Source: Cephalotus follicularis (lineage: Eukaryota > Streptophyta > Magnoliopsida > Oxalidales > Cephalotaceae). From it: a stretch of 64,000 nt of DNA. The notes beneath the pieces are model-generated. The model had not been told where the DNA came from and searched no databases. It saw only the letters and a list, made by a program, of their open reading frames with translations. The translations under genes and the position numbers were made by a program. Below, piece after piece: positions 23,833 through 34,475 of this stretch; positions within the stretch are counted from its first letter, which is position 1; the number at the start of each line of letters is the position of its first letter. Location: NCBI GenBank assembly GCA_001972305.1, contig BDDD01002299.1, forward strand, positions 124,001 through 188,000, written 5' to 3'.

Positions 23833-24166
23833 ATGCATAAAACTAAAGCAGCAATAGAGGATACTATTCCTGAACTAAAAGGAGGTACCCTTGTGTTGAT
23901 ATTCTACTATATTTGAACTATTGTTTCTAAAATACTTGTTCTCAAATATTCAAAGTGCAGGCAACAAACAAATGAATAAGAACATCAAGGCAAGCATCAA
24001 AAAAATGAAAGCAGAGATGGCAGAGATAAGCGAGGACCAAGCCAGCATAAGGGAAAGGCAAAAGCAACTTAAACAGCAGTTTGAAGATATTAGATCGGAA
24101 TGCGTCCAGCTCAAAGAGGAGAGCAAACTCATCTCCAAGCAGAGTGGTCTCAATAAGTTTAATTAA
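23833..24166 (+). CDS. 85-residue coiled-coil protein, duplicated copy 1
   Basis: Two exons, 23833-23884 and 23961-24166, joined in phase 1 by a GT-AG intron of 76 bp, give 85 residues. Exon 1 encodes MHKTKAAIEDTIPELKG. Exon 2 encodes a continuous charged helix with AEISEDQASIRERQKQLKQQ near the middle and ends ISKQSGLNKFN. It is paralogous to the gene at 664-1417 (NK....IKA.IK, AEIS, SEC..L, ISKQS in the same order) but stops soon after ISKQS, where the other continues into another conserved-looking block. It is therefore either a short form or a C-terminally truncated duplicate. Role unknown; the helix suggests dimerisation or protein binding. Copy 2, 1834 bp downstream, encodes the identical protein. 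Confidence 0.5.
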
Positions 24167-24783
24167 TCTTAATAGAGAATGAGAAGACAGAGACTTCGCC
24201 GATACTTTCTTATTTTGCTCGTTCTCCCCCAGCGTTCACAGTAATGATAGTATCTTTGTGTTGGTATAATTATCGCTGAAATATTGGTTATAGTAAATAT
24301 TTTGTAACAAAAATTTTATTCAAATAATAGCGAAAGCAACAAATGATTTGATATGTCCAGAGAGAAAGCATAAATTTGTTTGTATGTGCTCTGAGAGCAA
24401 GATAAATGGAATTCCAATCTCACCAAAGCAACAGATGAAGCACTTCAATACTATGTTTGACTGTCTCTCCATGATCCTAATTTTGTAATCAGCACATTCT
24501 GTAGCTATACAGATACAATTCTTGTCTAACCAATTCCTTAGCCATTGAGCAACGGCCATAGTTGACTCCAATGACCGGTTGTATCAACCTATATGCAACG
24601 TGTCCACTGTCTTTCTGTGACTCTAAAAGAACTGTAAAACTAACTGATAAGAGCCTAGCCTATAAACTAACTGATAAGCGCCTAACCTATAAAATAGCAT
24701 GCTACTCTATAATAACTATTGTCTCATAATCTCTCTAAATTAAACATTGATATTTGTGTGTAATTCTTTAGACTGTATTTAGC

Positions 24784-26617
24784 GATATGAATCTTGTTAA
24801 AAATCTGAAACGATCTTTTGATAGAACATGCTTGCATTTATTCAAATTGGCTAGGGGTTCACCATGTGGTACTAGTAATAACCCTACCGACACAAGTGAA
24901 AATAATAATAATAATCTCTTTGTCAGCCAAGTGGTAATTACGTCATTATTTTCACATTTTACACTAATTTTTTTATACACATTTGACATTAATATATTGG
25001 ATATGTTCAACTATGTTTTTTATAATTATTTTCACCAACCGATCCCAGCCCATATGCTTGGTCCATGGTCAATATTTGCTAAAGTTATTGGTGCTTTAGA
25101 GCATGGTATTTGAATAATAAGCATGCTGCTACGTGTAGATATTGACTACAGCCCCAACGATAACGCGCGACTACCGACAGGATCGCACGGAGGGCAATTA
25201 AATAAATAATTGTCCTTTGAGATTGCTGAGGAGATCGTAAGAGAAGTTAGATACAAACTTCGTTGTCATCCAGTACCAACGTAAGCTCATGCGAGAGTCT
25301 CGCACGAGATCGCGCGAAGACTGAAGGATTTTTGGACGGCAAGTAAAATTCTGTTTTGTTTTGGCATCCATTGAATTGAGTATTGCCAAGTCGGCCGATC
25401 CGGACCACTTACATCTCTAGAATTGAGTATTGGCAAGTAAAATTCTGTTTTGTTTTGGGATCCATCCATTGAAATTGACTATTGGCATTGGCAACCACTA
25501 ACTCCAAACTGTGTAGGGCATTGACAGATCATTAAAGATCACCTGTTTGTCAAAGTAATCACTCTATCCAAGGTATACACGTAATTAATGTATATTTAAT
25601 GGCTCTTGTGCGTTCCATGAGACAGTCGGTTTACGTTATATATAATGGTAACACCGAATTCGGGTTATGCATAAAACTAAAGCAGCAATAGAGGATACTA
25701 TTCCTGAACTAAAAGGAGGTACCCTTGTGTTGATATTCTACTATATTTGAACTATTGTTTCTAAAATACTTGTTCTCAAATATTCAAAGTGCAGGCAACA
25801 AACAAATGAATAAGAACATCAAGGCAAGCATCAAAAAAATGAAAGCAGAGATGGCAGAGATAAGCGAGGACCAAGCCAGCATAAGGGAAAGGCAAAAGCA
25901 ACTTAAACAGCAGTTTGAAGATATTAGATCGGAATGCGTCCAGCTCAAAGAGGAGAGCAAACTCATCTCCAAGCAGAGTGGTCTCAATAAGTTTAATTAA
26001 TCTTAATAGAGAATGAGAAGACAGAGACTTCGCCGATACTTTCTTATTTTGCTCGTTCTCCCCCAGCGTTCACAGTAATGATAGTATCTTTGTGTTGGTA
26101 TAATTATCGCTGAAATATTGGTTATAGTAAATATTTTGTAACAAAAATTTTATTCAAATAATAGCGAAAGCAACAAATGATTTGATATGTCCAGAGAGAA
26201 AGCATAAATTTGTTTGTATGTGCTCTGAGAGCAAGATAAATGGAATTCCAATCTCACCAAAGCAACAGATGAAGCACTTCAATACTATGTTTGACTGTCT
26301 CTCCATGATCCTAATTTTGTAATCAGCACATTCTGTAGCTATACAGATACAATTCTTGTCTAACCAATTCCTTAGCCATTGAGCAACGGCCATAGTTGAC
26401 TCCAATGACCGGTTGTATCAACCTATATGCAACGTGTCCACTGTCTTTCTGTGACTCTAAAAGAACTGTAAAACTAACTGATAAGAGCCTAGCCTATAAA
26501 CTAACTGATAAGCGCCTAACCTATAAAATAGCATGCTACTCTATAATAACTATTGTCTCATAATCTCTCTAAATTAAACATTGATATTTGTGTGTAATTC
26601 TTTAGACTGTATTTAGC
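24784..26617 (+). repeat. Tandem duplication, unit 2 (1834 bp)
   Basis: Direct head-to-tail copy of 22954-24783 with a 4-bp insertion near 24918. Its last two bases coincide with the first two bases of the PIF/Harbinger terminus at 26616, so one duplication breakpoint lies at that transposon's edge. Confidence 0.95.
25667..26000 (+). CDS. 85-residue coiled-coil protein, duplicated copy 2
   Basis: Exons 25667-25718 and 25795-26000, identical in sequence and splice sites to copy 1. The predicted product is the same 85-residue charged helix. Upstream promoter-like sequence is also duplicated, so both copies could be expressed alike. The absence of differences means a recent duplication or gene conversion. 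Function unknown. Confidence 0.5.
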
Positions 26618-27091
26618 TCTGTTTGATAATGCGGTGAGGAAAAGTGTTGTGGAAGAAATTGCTGCGGGATGGTACTGTGGGAGAAAGTTGTGTTGTGACT
26701 GAAGCTGTTTGGTAATGCTGTACGAGAAAATGCTTTCTGTCAAAAAGTATATTGTTTATGTATTTGATAAATCTTTTTATGACATTATTGTAAATGTATA
26801 AATTTTTTAAAATAGACATAATAATGATAGTATTTATAATTTGATTCTTTATTTTATTTTATTTTTACATATTTATTTGATATAATATTTTATTTATTAT
26901 GTTTAAATAAAAATATTCAAGAATTGTTTATGATATTAAAAAATACAAATTAACATGAACTTAATTGTTTAAAATTATATTAATAAATAGTAAAGAAATA
27001 AAATAACTAATCTCCATATTCAAAAATATATTACAATGCGATACATTTAATTGGTCTCAGTTTAATTAAAAATTGGCAAGATATAAAACAA

Positions 27092-28076
27092 CTAACGAGA
27101 TGCCATTAAACTATGAGTAATGGCATCACGTATAATCTTCATTTCTCTTCCTCCGCCTTGAGTTGCACTTTCTGATATACGGGTAGCCTCACTTTGAACG
27201 TTTTGGATTCCATCTGTATCTTCAGAGTCATGAGTATCAGATGTTTCAAAATCTATATCCTGTGTGCTATTCCTCCTAATAAAATTATGTAATGTCATCG
27301 TTACCACTACAATTTTTACTTGTTTGTTGTATGGGTATGAAGGCATTGATTTTATAATCTTCCATTTTTTTTTCCATACCCCAAAACTTCTTTCAATGAC
27401 ACTCGTGAGGGATGAATGAGCATGATTAAAAATCTCTTCAGGACCTGAAGGTAATCTCCCTCTTTGAAACTAAGGTAGATGGTATCTCTCTCCTTTATAT
27501 GGTCCTATGTAGTCTTTCCTCGAAGGATATTCAGAATCTACCAAATAATATTTACCTACAACATATTATACATATCGAATTTAAAATGACAAAAAGAAAC
27601 CAGTTAAATAAGAAAAAAAATTCAATCTTTTGATTACCGTCAGGTGGATGAGGGAAGTTCAGTTCTGGATTCCGAAGAGCTGCATAAAAAATTTTAGTAT
27701 CATGTGCTGTACCTTCCCAACCTGCCAAACAAAATGTAAATAAACTGACAATGTTCACAAATATACCTACCATTTCAAGGGCACTCATTCGTCTACTAAC
27801 TTTTAAACCGTAACATGATTGCAATTTATTGATCAATTTAATGAACACATGCTTTTCCATTCTGAACATGTTGAAACATCTTGTTTCATTACCCTGCAAA
27901 ACCTCAAATATCCACTTATGCCCAGTTTGATATGAATTCATGCAAGGTTGTTTATGAATATATTTATAATAATATTCACTTATACAACATACAGTAACTG
28001 CCAAAAGATAATCCTCCTCCTTCTCCTCCTCCTCCTCCTCCTCCTCCTCGTTCTGAGCATCACGTTCATCATCCAT
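27092..28076 (-). pseudogene. PIF/Harbinger DDE transposase, deleted and interrupted
   Basis: This would be the nuclease that excises and inserts the element. The N-terminal part (28076-27640) has an acidic poly-Glu run made by a (CCT)n microsatellite, then the conserved SRRMSALEMVGIF and GWEGTAHDTKIF segments. These lie adjacent, whereas family members have roughly 90 residues between them, including the first catalytic Asp; that portion is deleted near 27740. After a probable intron the frame resumes (about 27549) with KYYLVDSEYP, carrying the second Asp, and SSLTSVIERSFGVWKK, carrying the catalytic Glu, and ends near VVVTMTLHNFIRR. An in-frame TAG lies at 27472-27470. It cannot encode an active transposase. 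Confidence 0.85.
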
Positions 28077-28619
28077 TAGCTATAATAAAAATCAACATAT
28101 TATCAAATACATTTTTAAACCGAAGAATTTCTTTAAAAAATTGAAAATAATTCTAATTAACTCTTAAATTTTTACGAAAATCGGGCATGTAATATCCGTT
28201 TATCGGACTATACCCCATGTAAAGAAAAAACACAGTTCATAAAATGGGCTCAGCCCTCAACAAACCACACTCCTGTATGAGTAATTTCACAATATATCAA
28301 AACAAAACTACAACTCCGCCCATCTCATTAGAAATAGAAAACAATATATCGGACTCAGTCTGTCAATAGATGGATTGGGCCTCGCCTCAACCCTATTATT
28401 AAGCATGAATTATAAATATGGCACAGCCCTTCAAAACAAAACTATAAAACAATTATACAAGAATATAAATGAATGCATAAATTTAAAAGTTAATGTCGTG
28501 GATGATATGCATGTATTGAAAAAAAAGTACATCTTCACTTAATTATTACAATCCTTATAATAAAAAAACACACAATTGTTCAACATTAACTTAATTTAAA
28601 TTTTTCAAAAAGGCAGAAA

Positions 28620-29664
28620 TTATGAAAACATGCCACTTATAATTGTCACATAGATGTTTCCCTCCACAAGTTTCTCATTATTGAGCCAAACTAATCTCAA
28701 ATCATCATTTAATACAAGAAGCATCTCTCTCTTGTTCTTATTCATAAAGAGACGAGTGGCGAAACACCACAGCTCACCACTAGGAGGAACACCAGGCATG
28801 ACATTCAACAATTCCATGCAAGCTCCTATACTAGAAGCCCTATCCGTATCAGATTTCACAGTAGTCCTAGCTTCATATGCCGCAATGAGTCGTTCAATAC
28901 CCAAAGACATCGTAGATGCACCTCCTTCTTTCGCTCTCCCTTTCTTACCTTTCTTTGAATTCAATTGGGTACCACCAATGGTATTCTTTCTCTTCCTATT
29001 AGAGATATCACTGTCTTGTGTAGGGTTAGTTGTGATATTTTCGAGATTAATATTCAATTCTTCATCCTCAGAATCACCACCATCCTCTACCATGTTCACA
29101 CTCTCAGTAGGGAGTGAACCGCTTGAAGGAGCCCAAGCATGTGACCCGGATGTTATAATTGGTGAAAAAATGTCGCATAACTTATCTTGAAGTTCTGGGA
29201 CTATGCCATGAAGGCGAAATTTTTTTGCTTTAGGAAAAAGCTACATGTTATAAAGAGACATAAATTAGTGAAGTATACAAATAAAAATTGTATAATAAAT
29301 AACTTATGGCTCTTCTATGCTAAAAAATTATATATACGAACCTGAATTTTTTTTCCCACCACTCATCGGTTGCATCAACTGTTTGCTTCGTATAACTCCA
29401 CCCTAGTCCAATATCATTTCCAATCAAATCCTTCCACAATGAATAATCTTTTTTTAATTGGTCCCACTTGTTTTTAAGTTGATGGTAATCATAGTTTTTC
29501 CCACTTGCTGTATTAAATGCTTCCACAACATTTCTCCAACCATCCTTACTTAAATTAGTGTTTACCAATCCCCCACTTGCAATCTCTATAATGATTGCAT
29601 CACAAAATATCATCACAAGAGGTATAGGCCAAGTTGCTTGTTGAGTTGTTTTCTTGATTACCAT
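28620..29664 (-). pseudogene. Myb/SANT-like DNA-binding protein of the PIF/Harbinger element (ORF1)
   Basis: Exon 1 (29664 to about 29342) has the trihelix-like signature LSKDGWRNVVEAFN, YDYHQLKNKWDQLKKDYSLW and DEWWEK of the Myb/SANT-like domain (Pfam PF12776), which in this superfamily binds subterminal DNA with the transposase. Exon 2 (about 29244 to 28620) continues with a linker (FRLHGIVPELQDKLCDIFSP) and a basic nuclear-localisation-like patch (RKRK, KKGKKGR), then a C-terminal helical region. Joining the exons at the obvious GT and AG puts exon 2 out of frame across an A-run, so a small indel or another splice site must be assumed. I therefore mark it as probably broken. A plus-strand frame over 28654-29190 is its shadow. 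Confidence 0.7.
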
Positions 29665-30617
29665 CTAGGCAAATAAAAAGACTCGATTACACAAGAAATA
29701 GAAAAGTTCACATCCCCATATTACTTTTCATAAATCCTCAAATACATATGCACAGACAGATTGCGTTAGATACCCATTTATGTCTTACAACCATCAAACA
29801 CATCACATCTACCATACACAAACCACCAGTATTTCACCATCTTCAAAGTAAACAAACAAATGTTTAAGTGTAAGGCCTGAACTTCATTAGTATCACATTG
29901 CTGAGGCACACCCAGTAACTTAAGATGGAACAACAACCCTCAAAATAAGCTATCTCAACCATAACCAAGACACGAATTCCACTAATAACTATATTTTTAC
30001 TTTACATATCAACCAAGAGTAACTCAACATAGTCTCAATCAAAAGAAAAATAGATTAATTAATAAAATCACTCCACATTTTACTGTGTATGCTTAAATTA
30101 AGCACTGTAACACTCGTTACACAAACTATAAATCACATTTAAAGAAATTCAAATCAAGATTACACAAAAAAACAAAAACACTAATCCATTGGCTTCTTTT
30201 GAAGTGTACAAAGGAAATATCAAATTGGTGAAATAACAGAAGTGATTGAAATTTGATTATCCCACAAATCAATGTAAGGTAATTGTGTGAACATCCAGGA
30301 TCATGACGATGATGGATTACCATTAAGTGAGTGAAAAACTAATATCAATCTCTAATACAAGATCATGAGGATGATAGTTAAATAATAGAATAGGGATCTA
30401 GGATTGGAAGTCAAGACCTTTTGATACCATGATGGATTACCATTAAGCTCCAAAGTCAACTATTAATATCAATATATAACATAGACACACTTTAATCAAC
30501 CTACAGTTTGTGTCAATATTATTATAAACTTACTGTTTGAATGCCAACTAAAACAATGAAAGTTAGAACTAAACAGAGAAATGAGAAATGGGCAAAGCTT
30601 AATCAATTAATTATAAA

Positions 30618-30839
30618 TGAGAAATTGGCAAAGCATATGAGGTACTTGGGGATGAAGAAAAACGTACACGGTTTGATAGAGGGGAAGATATTGAAGCCAT
30701 GGGAATGGGTGGCGGTGGTGGTGGTGGATTCAGCCATTTTGGTAGTGGGGGACAGAAATTCACATTTCATTTTGAGGGAGGGTTTCCAGGTGGTGGATTT
30801 GAGGGAGGATTTCCTGGTGGGTTTAGTTTCAATTTTTGA
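30618..30839 (+). pseudogene. C-terminal fragment of a P58IPK-type DnaJ protein gene
   Basis: The frame through 30630 reads KAYEVLGDEEKRTRFDRGED, the end of a J domain, followed by a Gly/Phe tail (MGMGGGGGGGF, FTFHFEGGFPGG, GGFSFNF) and a stop at 30837. This arrangement, a J domain at the very C-terminus with a short G/F tail, is that of plant P58IPK, an ER DnaJ co-chaperone. The HPD part of the J domain, the TPR repeats and the N-terminus are missing, so only the last 70 or so codons are here. It lies inside the transposon, opposite in direction to its genes. I infer capture or insertion of a host gene piece, not a working gene. Confidence 0.75.
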
Positions 30840-32223
30840 TTGGGTGAAGCATGGGGTTTTTTTTTTTGTCCAAATACATTAGTAAAAAAAATATTAGAAA
30901 GTAGCAGCTATTTGCTTGAGTCCCTAATATCCATTTTGATGATAGCTAACAAGTACATCGCAGTATATATCTTGAAGTACATGGCAAGAGATTTTTTACA
31001 TGAAACATGTAACCCTTCACAAAGTTTTGCATCAATGAATATCTTAATTCCGAAAAAAAAATTAATCAAAGATCTTTTGCAACAATTTTCAGCAGAATAT
31101 CGATATAAAACCTTAAATAACATACACATTTTAAACAAAAAAATCATTCTTAGGTTATTTAATCCAAAATCTAGTGATTAATTACTATTCTCTTTATATT
31201 TTATCTTCACTTTGCTTCCTCTTTTGCATATACACAAATACGTACCTTACTGGCAAAGGAAGAGAAGAATCGCTGCATGCCTTGAGCTGCCTTGAACTAA
31301 TATAGCAAAAAAGTGGATACCCAAACCACTAAAAACCCCCAATCAGCGAAGAGGTACCAAACTTGAACTGACAGAGAAAAACAACGAGGACCCAAATCAC
31401 TAAAAATCAGTAATTAGCCAAAAAGATAACTAATTTGTACTAATAGAGAAAAACAGTGAGTAGAAAAATGACAAAAAGCTCTAAGTTTGCAAAGTAAAAC
31501 TAAAAGAAAAACCCTAATTGCAGTATTAGCTCACTCTTCAATAGAAAAAATGAGAACAATGAAATACAAGCAAGCAGTAATAAAGGAAGTGAAGGGAAAC
31601 CCAATGTGAAAGTGAATCAAAATGTTGATTAAAATTTTCAGACTTGTAAAGTACTAAAATTGAACTGAGGATAGATCTTTTTCTTAATGAAATTATTTGA
31701 AAAATAGATATCTTTCAAAGAGAGATTATATATAGAGAGAGAATAACGAAAAATCTTACACCGTAACAGCAATTCAAGCTTCTAGCTGTTTTTTTTTTGC
31801 TCCACCAAAGACGAGAGAGACGTCGTTTGTTTGGTTGTGTCTTTTTTTTGTTTGCCCAAAAGTGAAACCTGCTTGATTTGGTGGAGGAGGTGCCGTGAGA
31901 GAGTGAGAGAGACGAAGCGTGAGAGAGAGGGACAAGGGTGAGGAAGAGAGGAGAACGCAGTTGTGCTCGAGAACGCGTTAAATTTAACGCGTTCTCAAGC
32001 CTTAAGCGTAAAAACGGCGTTTTGAAGAAGTACGTTTTAATTTTTTTTACCAAACGTCTCAAAATAGCGTTTTGTCAAAAACACTTTCTCACAACTGCGT
32101 TTGGTAACGCAAAACCCGTTACCAAGCACAACTTTTGTGTGTAATTTTTTAAGGGATCATTACTGGAGATTTATCGATCTCTATTTCTACTACTTTCATT
32201 TACTCTTGTGAAGTATTTATACT

Positions 32224-32703
32224 TGATTTGGAAAAAAAATCAACTATTATTAAGGTATTGACACATGTCTAATATCTTCACTATTAAATTACCTAAAATC
32301 ATGATCATAAATAGGAGATAACGTCAGCCTTTAGAAGATAAGGAAATGACCAATAAATTAGGCCATTTCCTAGGGATCAATAGCTCTATCTCCTTAAAGT
32401 TAGCAAAACAGTTACAATTCAAGAAAAGGATATATGCCTTCTACAACGTTTATATGAGGTCGGTCAGTTTCTTTCAGACTTATACACTTTTCTTCTCTGT
32501 CAACACTAACTTTAGTATCGGAGGGTCTCCGGGAGTAAAACTCATGGGCTTCAACGGTTTATTCACTGTGTGTGCAAGGAAGAACAGAGAACGCAGGAAG
32601 TAGACCACCGCAGAAAACTCTTCGGAGCATCGTCATCTCTTCCCCAACAAATAAACCCTCCGCACGCCGGAGGATTGTTATGAAACAATTTTCTACATCA
32701 ACA
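32224..32703 (+). repeat. 5' LTR of the 3.4 kb non-autonomous element
   Basis: Begins TGATTTGGAAAAAAAATCAA and ends CTACATCAACA. Closely similar to 35183-35659, with scattered substitutions. Shorter than the 953-bp Retand LTRs in the window but with the same terminal wording. Confidence 0.9.
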
Positions 32704-32743
32704 TTTGGCACCGTCTGTGGGAACGATATGATTTCATTCGACC

Positions 32744-33065
32744 ATGCCTCCGAAGAAAACAAACACCACCGATGCTCCCAGTCAAGCTCCCCTCACCAGT
32801 GAGCAATTCAACCAGCTTCTCCAAGAGATGGAGATGCTTACCACCTTGCTGGCAAACAACCTGGCCAGCCAAAATCAGGTTGGACCAAGCCGACCACCCT
32901 TCGTGTTGGAGTTGGGATCTATTTCGACATATCAACAATTCGACTATGACCCCATCGTACGGAATATCGGTGGTTCCGCTCCCCGGTGAGCCGATGTGGG
33001 GTCCCGCTAAGGGGAGCAAGACGCCCTCCAAAGCGGTCAGAGATTGATACATCTCTGAGGGCAAA
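32744..33065 (+). CDS. Gag-like N-terminal ORF of the non-autonomous element
   Basis: From the ATG at 32744 the frame gives PPKKTNTTDAPSQAPLTSEQ and then an EQFNQLLQEME..TTLLANNLASQ helix, parallel to the gag start of the 43.9 kb element (VTEEQLSQFLQGLERV, TTLANQQQ). The frame ends at TGA 32987-32989. Beyond that the sequence still resembles the autonomous gag leader (RAKSSSARDQ-like) in another frame until the tandem repeat begins. No capsid domain follows. Whether this short peptide is made or useful is unknown. Confidence 0.5.
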
Positions 33066-33750
33066 GTCTTCCAGTGCAAGGGATCAGACCTCGGAGATGG
33101 AAGTTCAAGCACAAAAGCCCAAAGCCAAACTTCAGAGATGGAAGTCAGAGCACAAAAGCACAAAGCCAGACCTCGGAGATGGAAGTCAGAGCACAAAAGC
33201 CCAAAGTCAGACCTCGAAGATGGAAGTCAGAGCACAAAAGCTCAAAGTCAGACCTCAGAGATAGAAGTTAGAGCACAAAAGTCCAAAGCCAGCCATCGGA
33301 GATGGAAGTCAGAGCACAAAAGCTCGAAGCCAGCCATCGGAGATGGAAGTCATAGCACAAAAGCTCGAAGTCAAACCTCGGAGATGGAAGTCAGAGCACA
33401 AAATCTCAAAGCCAAACCTTGGAGATGGAAGTCAGAGCATGAATGCCCAAAGCCAGACCTTGGAGATGGAAGTCAGAGCACAAAAGCTCAAAGCCGAACC
33501 TCGGAGATAGAAGTCAGAGCACAAAAGCTCGAAGCCAGACCGCGGAGATGGAAGTCAGAGCACAAAAGCTCGAAGCTGAACCTCGAAGATGGAAGTCAAA
33601 GCACAAAAGCTCGAAGCTGGACCTCGGAGATGGAAGTCAGAGCACAAAAGGTCAAAGCCGGACCTCGGAGATGGAAGTCAGAGCACAAAAGCTCGAAGCC
33701 AGACCTCGGAGATGGAAGTCAGAGCACAAAATCTCAAAGCCAAACCTCAG
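33065..33750 (+). repeat. 41-bp tandem repeat array, open in all three frames
   Basis: About 16-17 copies of a 41-bp unit built on CCTCGGAGATGGAAGTCAGA and CACAAAAGCTC. Since 41 is not a multiple of three, each successive unit is read in the next frame, giving a 41-residue super-repeat (RRWKSEHK, EDGSQSTKA, SEMEVRAQK). The unit lacks stop codons in every forward frame, so the array forms long overlapping ORFs (33138-33815, 33443-34096 and others). A coding role is not shown. Confidence 0.9.
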
Positions 33751-34230
33751 AGAAGACTCCCAAGATGAGCATCAGAGAAGACTCCCAAGAGGAGCACCAG
33801 AGAAGACTCCTATAAGGAGCATCAGAGAAGACTCCCAAGAGGAGCATCAGAGAATACTCCCAAGAGAAGCACCAGAGAAGACTCCCAAGATGAGCATCAG
33901 AGAAGACTCCCACGAGGAGCATCAGAGAAGACTCCCAAGAGGAGCATCTGAGAAGACTCCCACGAGAAGCATCAGAGAAGACTCTCAAGAGGAGCACCAG
34001 AGAAGACTCCCAAAAGGAGTACCAGAGAAGACTCCCAAGAGGAGCATCAGAGAAGACTCCCACGAGGAGCACAGAGAAAACACCAAAGAGGAGTAGTAGA
34101 GAAGACTCCCACGAGAAGCATCAGAGAAGACTCCCAAGAGGAATACCAGAGAAGACTCTCACGAGGAGTACAAGAGAAGACTCCCACAAAGAGTACCACA
34201 GAAGACTTCCACGAGGAGCAATCAGAGAAG
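33750..34230 (+). repeat. 25-bp tandem repeat array
   Basis: About 18-19 copies of a 25-bp unit built on GAAGACTCCCAAGAGGAGCA. It is again not a multiple of three and again open in forward frames (peptide cycle REDSQEEHQ, RRLPRGAP, EKTPKMSI); the minus strand is open as well (34072-33734). It directly follows the 41-bp array. Confidence 0.9.
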
Positions 34231-34475
34231 AGAAGGTTCAATGTTCATGTCCTTATACCTCTGAATAGCCTTCATCAGTTCAAAGTCTACCGAGAAGAGA
34301 AGGTTCAGTGTTCGTGTCCTTAAAACCTCTGAATAGCCATCGTCACTCCCAAAATCTGCAGAAGAGGAGGTTCAATGTTCATGTCCTTAAACCTCTGAAC
34401 AGCCTTCGTCACTCCCAAGTCTACATAAGAGAAGGTCCACTGTTTACGTCCTTAAACCTCTGAACAGCCTTCCAT
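34231..34475 (+). repeat. Tandem repeat of about 65-bp units
   Basis: Four copies of a segment containing AGGTTCAATGTTCATGTCCT and CCTCTGAACAGCCTTCGTCA. The same words occur once at 50.62-50.66 kb downstream of pol in the larger Retand copy, so this array grew from that element's 3' region. Confidence 0.85.

Larger units (their letters stand above)
22954..24783 (+). repeat. Tandem duplication, unit 1 (1830 bp)
   Basis: Begins GATATGAATCTTGTTAAAAA and ends GACTGTATTTAGC. It is followed head-to-tail by unit 2. Differences from unit 2 are a handful of bases and a 4-bp indel, all in the first 330 bp or so; the remaining 1.5 kb looks identical by eye. Contains one copy of the 85-residue coiled-coil gene. 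Confidence 0.95.
26616..32132 (-). mobile_element. PIF/Harbinger DNA transposon, internally degenerate
   Basis: Left edge GCTCTGTTTGATAATGCGG follows a TTA. The complement of the right edge reads GTTGTGCTTGGTAACGGG. Deeper in, both ends share GAGAAA.TG.TTT.TG.CAAAA, so the terminal repeats are imperfect and composite. Both diagnostic genes are present on the minus strand: a DDE transposase and a Myb/SANT-like DNA-binding protein. Each is damaged. The expected 3-bp duplication is TTA on the left and TTT on the right. The portion 29.7-32.1 kb holds non-coding sequence and a fragment of a DnaJ gene. Confidence 0.75.

Noticed and set aside
28654-29190. 178-residue plus-strand ORF
   Set aside because: Exact antisense shadow of the Myb/SANT-like gene of the PIF element.
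33138-34096. Genuine protein-coding genes of 217-225 residues
   Set aside because: Overlapping frames of the same tandem array are all open; no start context or conserved domain. Kept as a finding, not as genes.
33065-34230. CRISPR-like array
   Set aside because: The units are contiguous with no unique spacers, and the site lies between LTRs in a plant retrotransposon.
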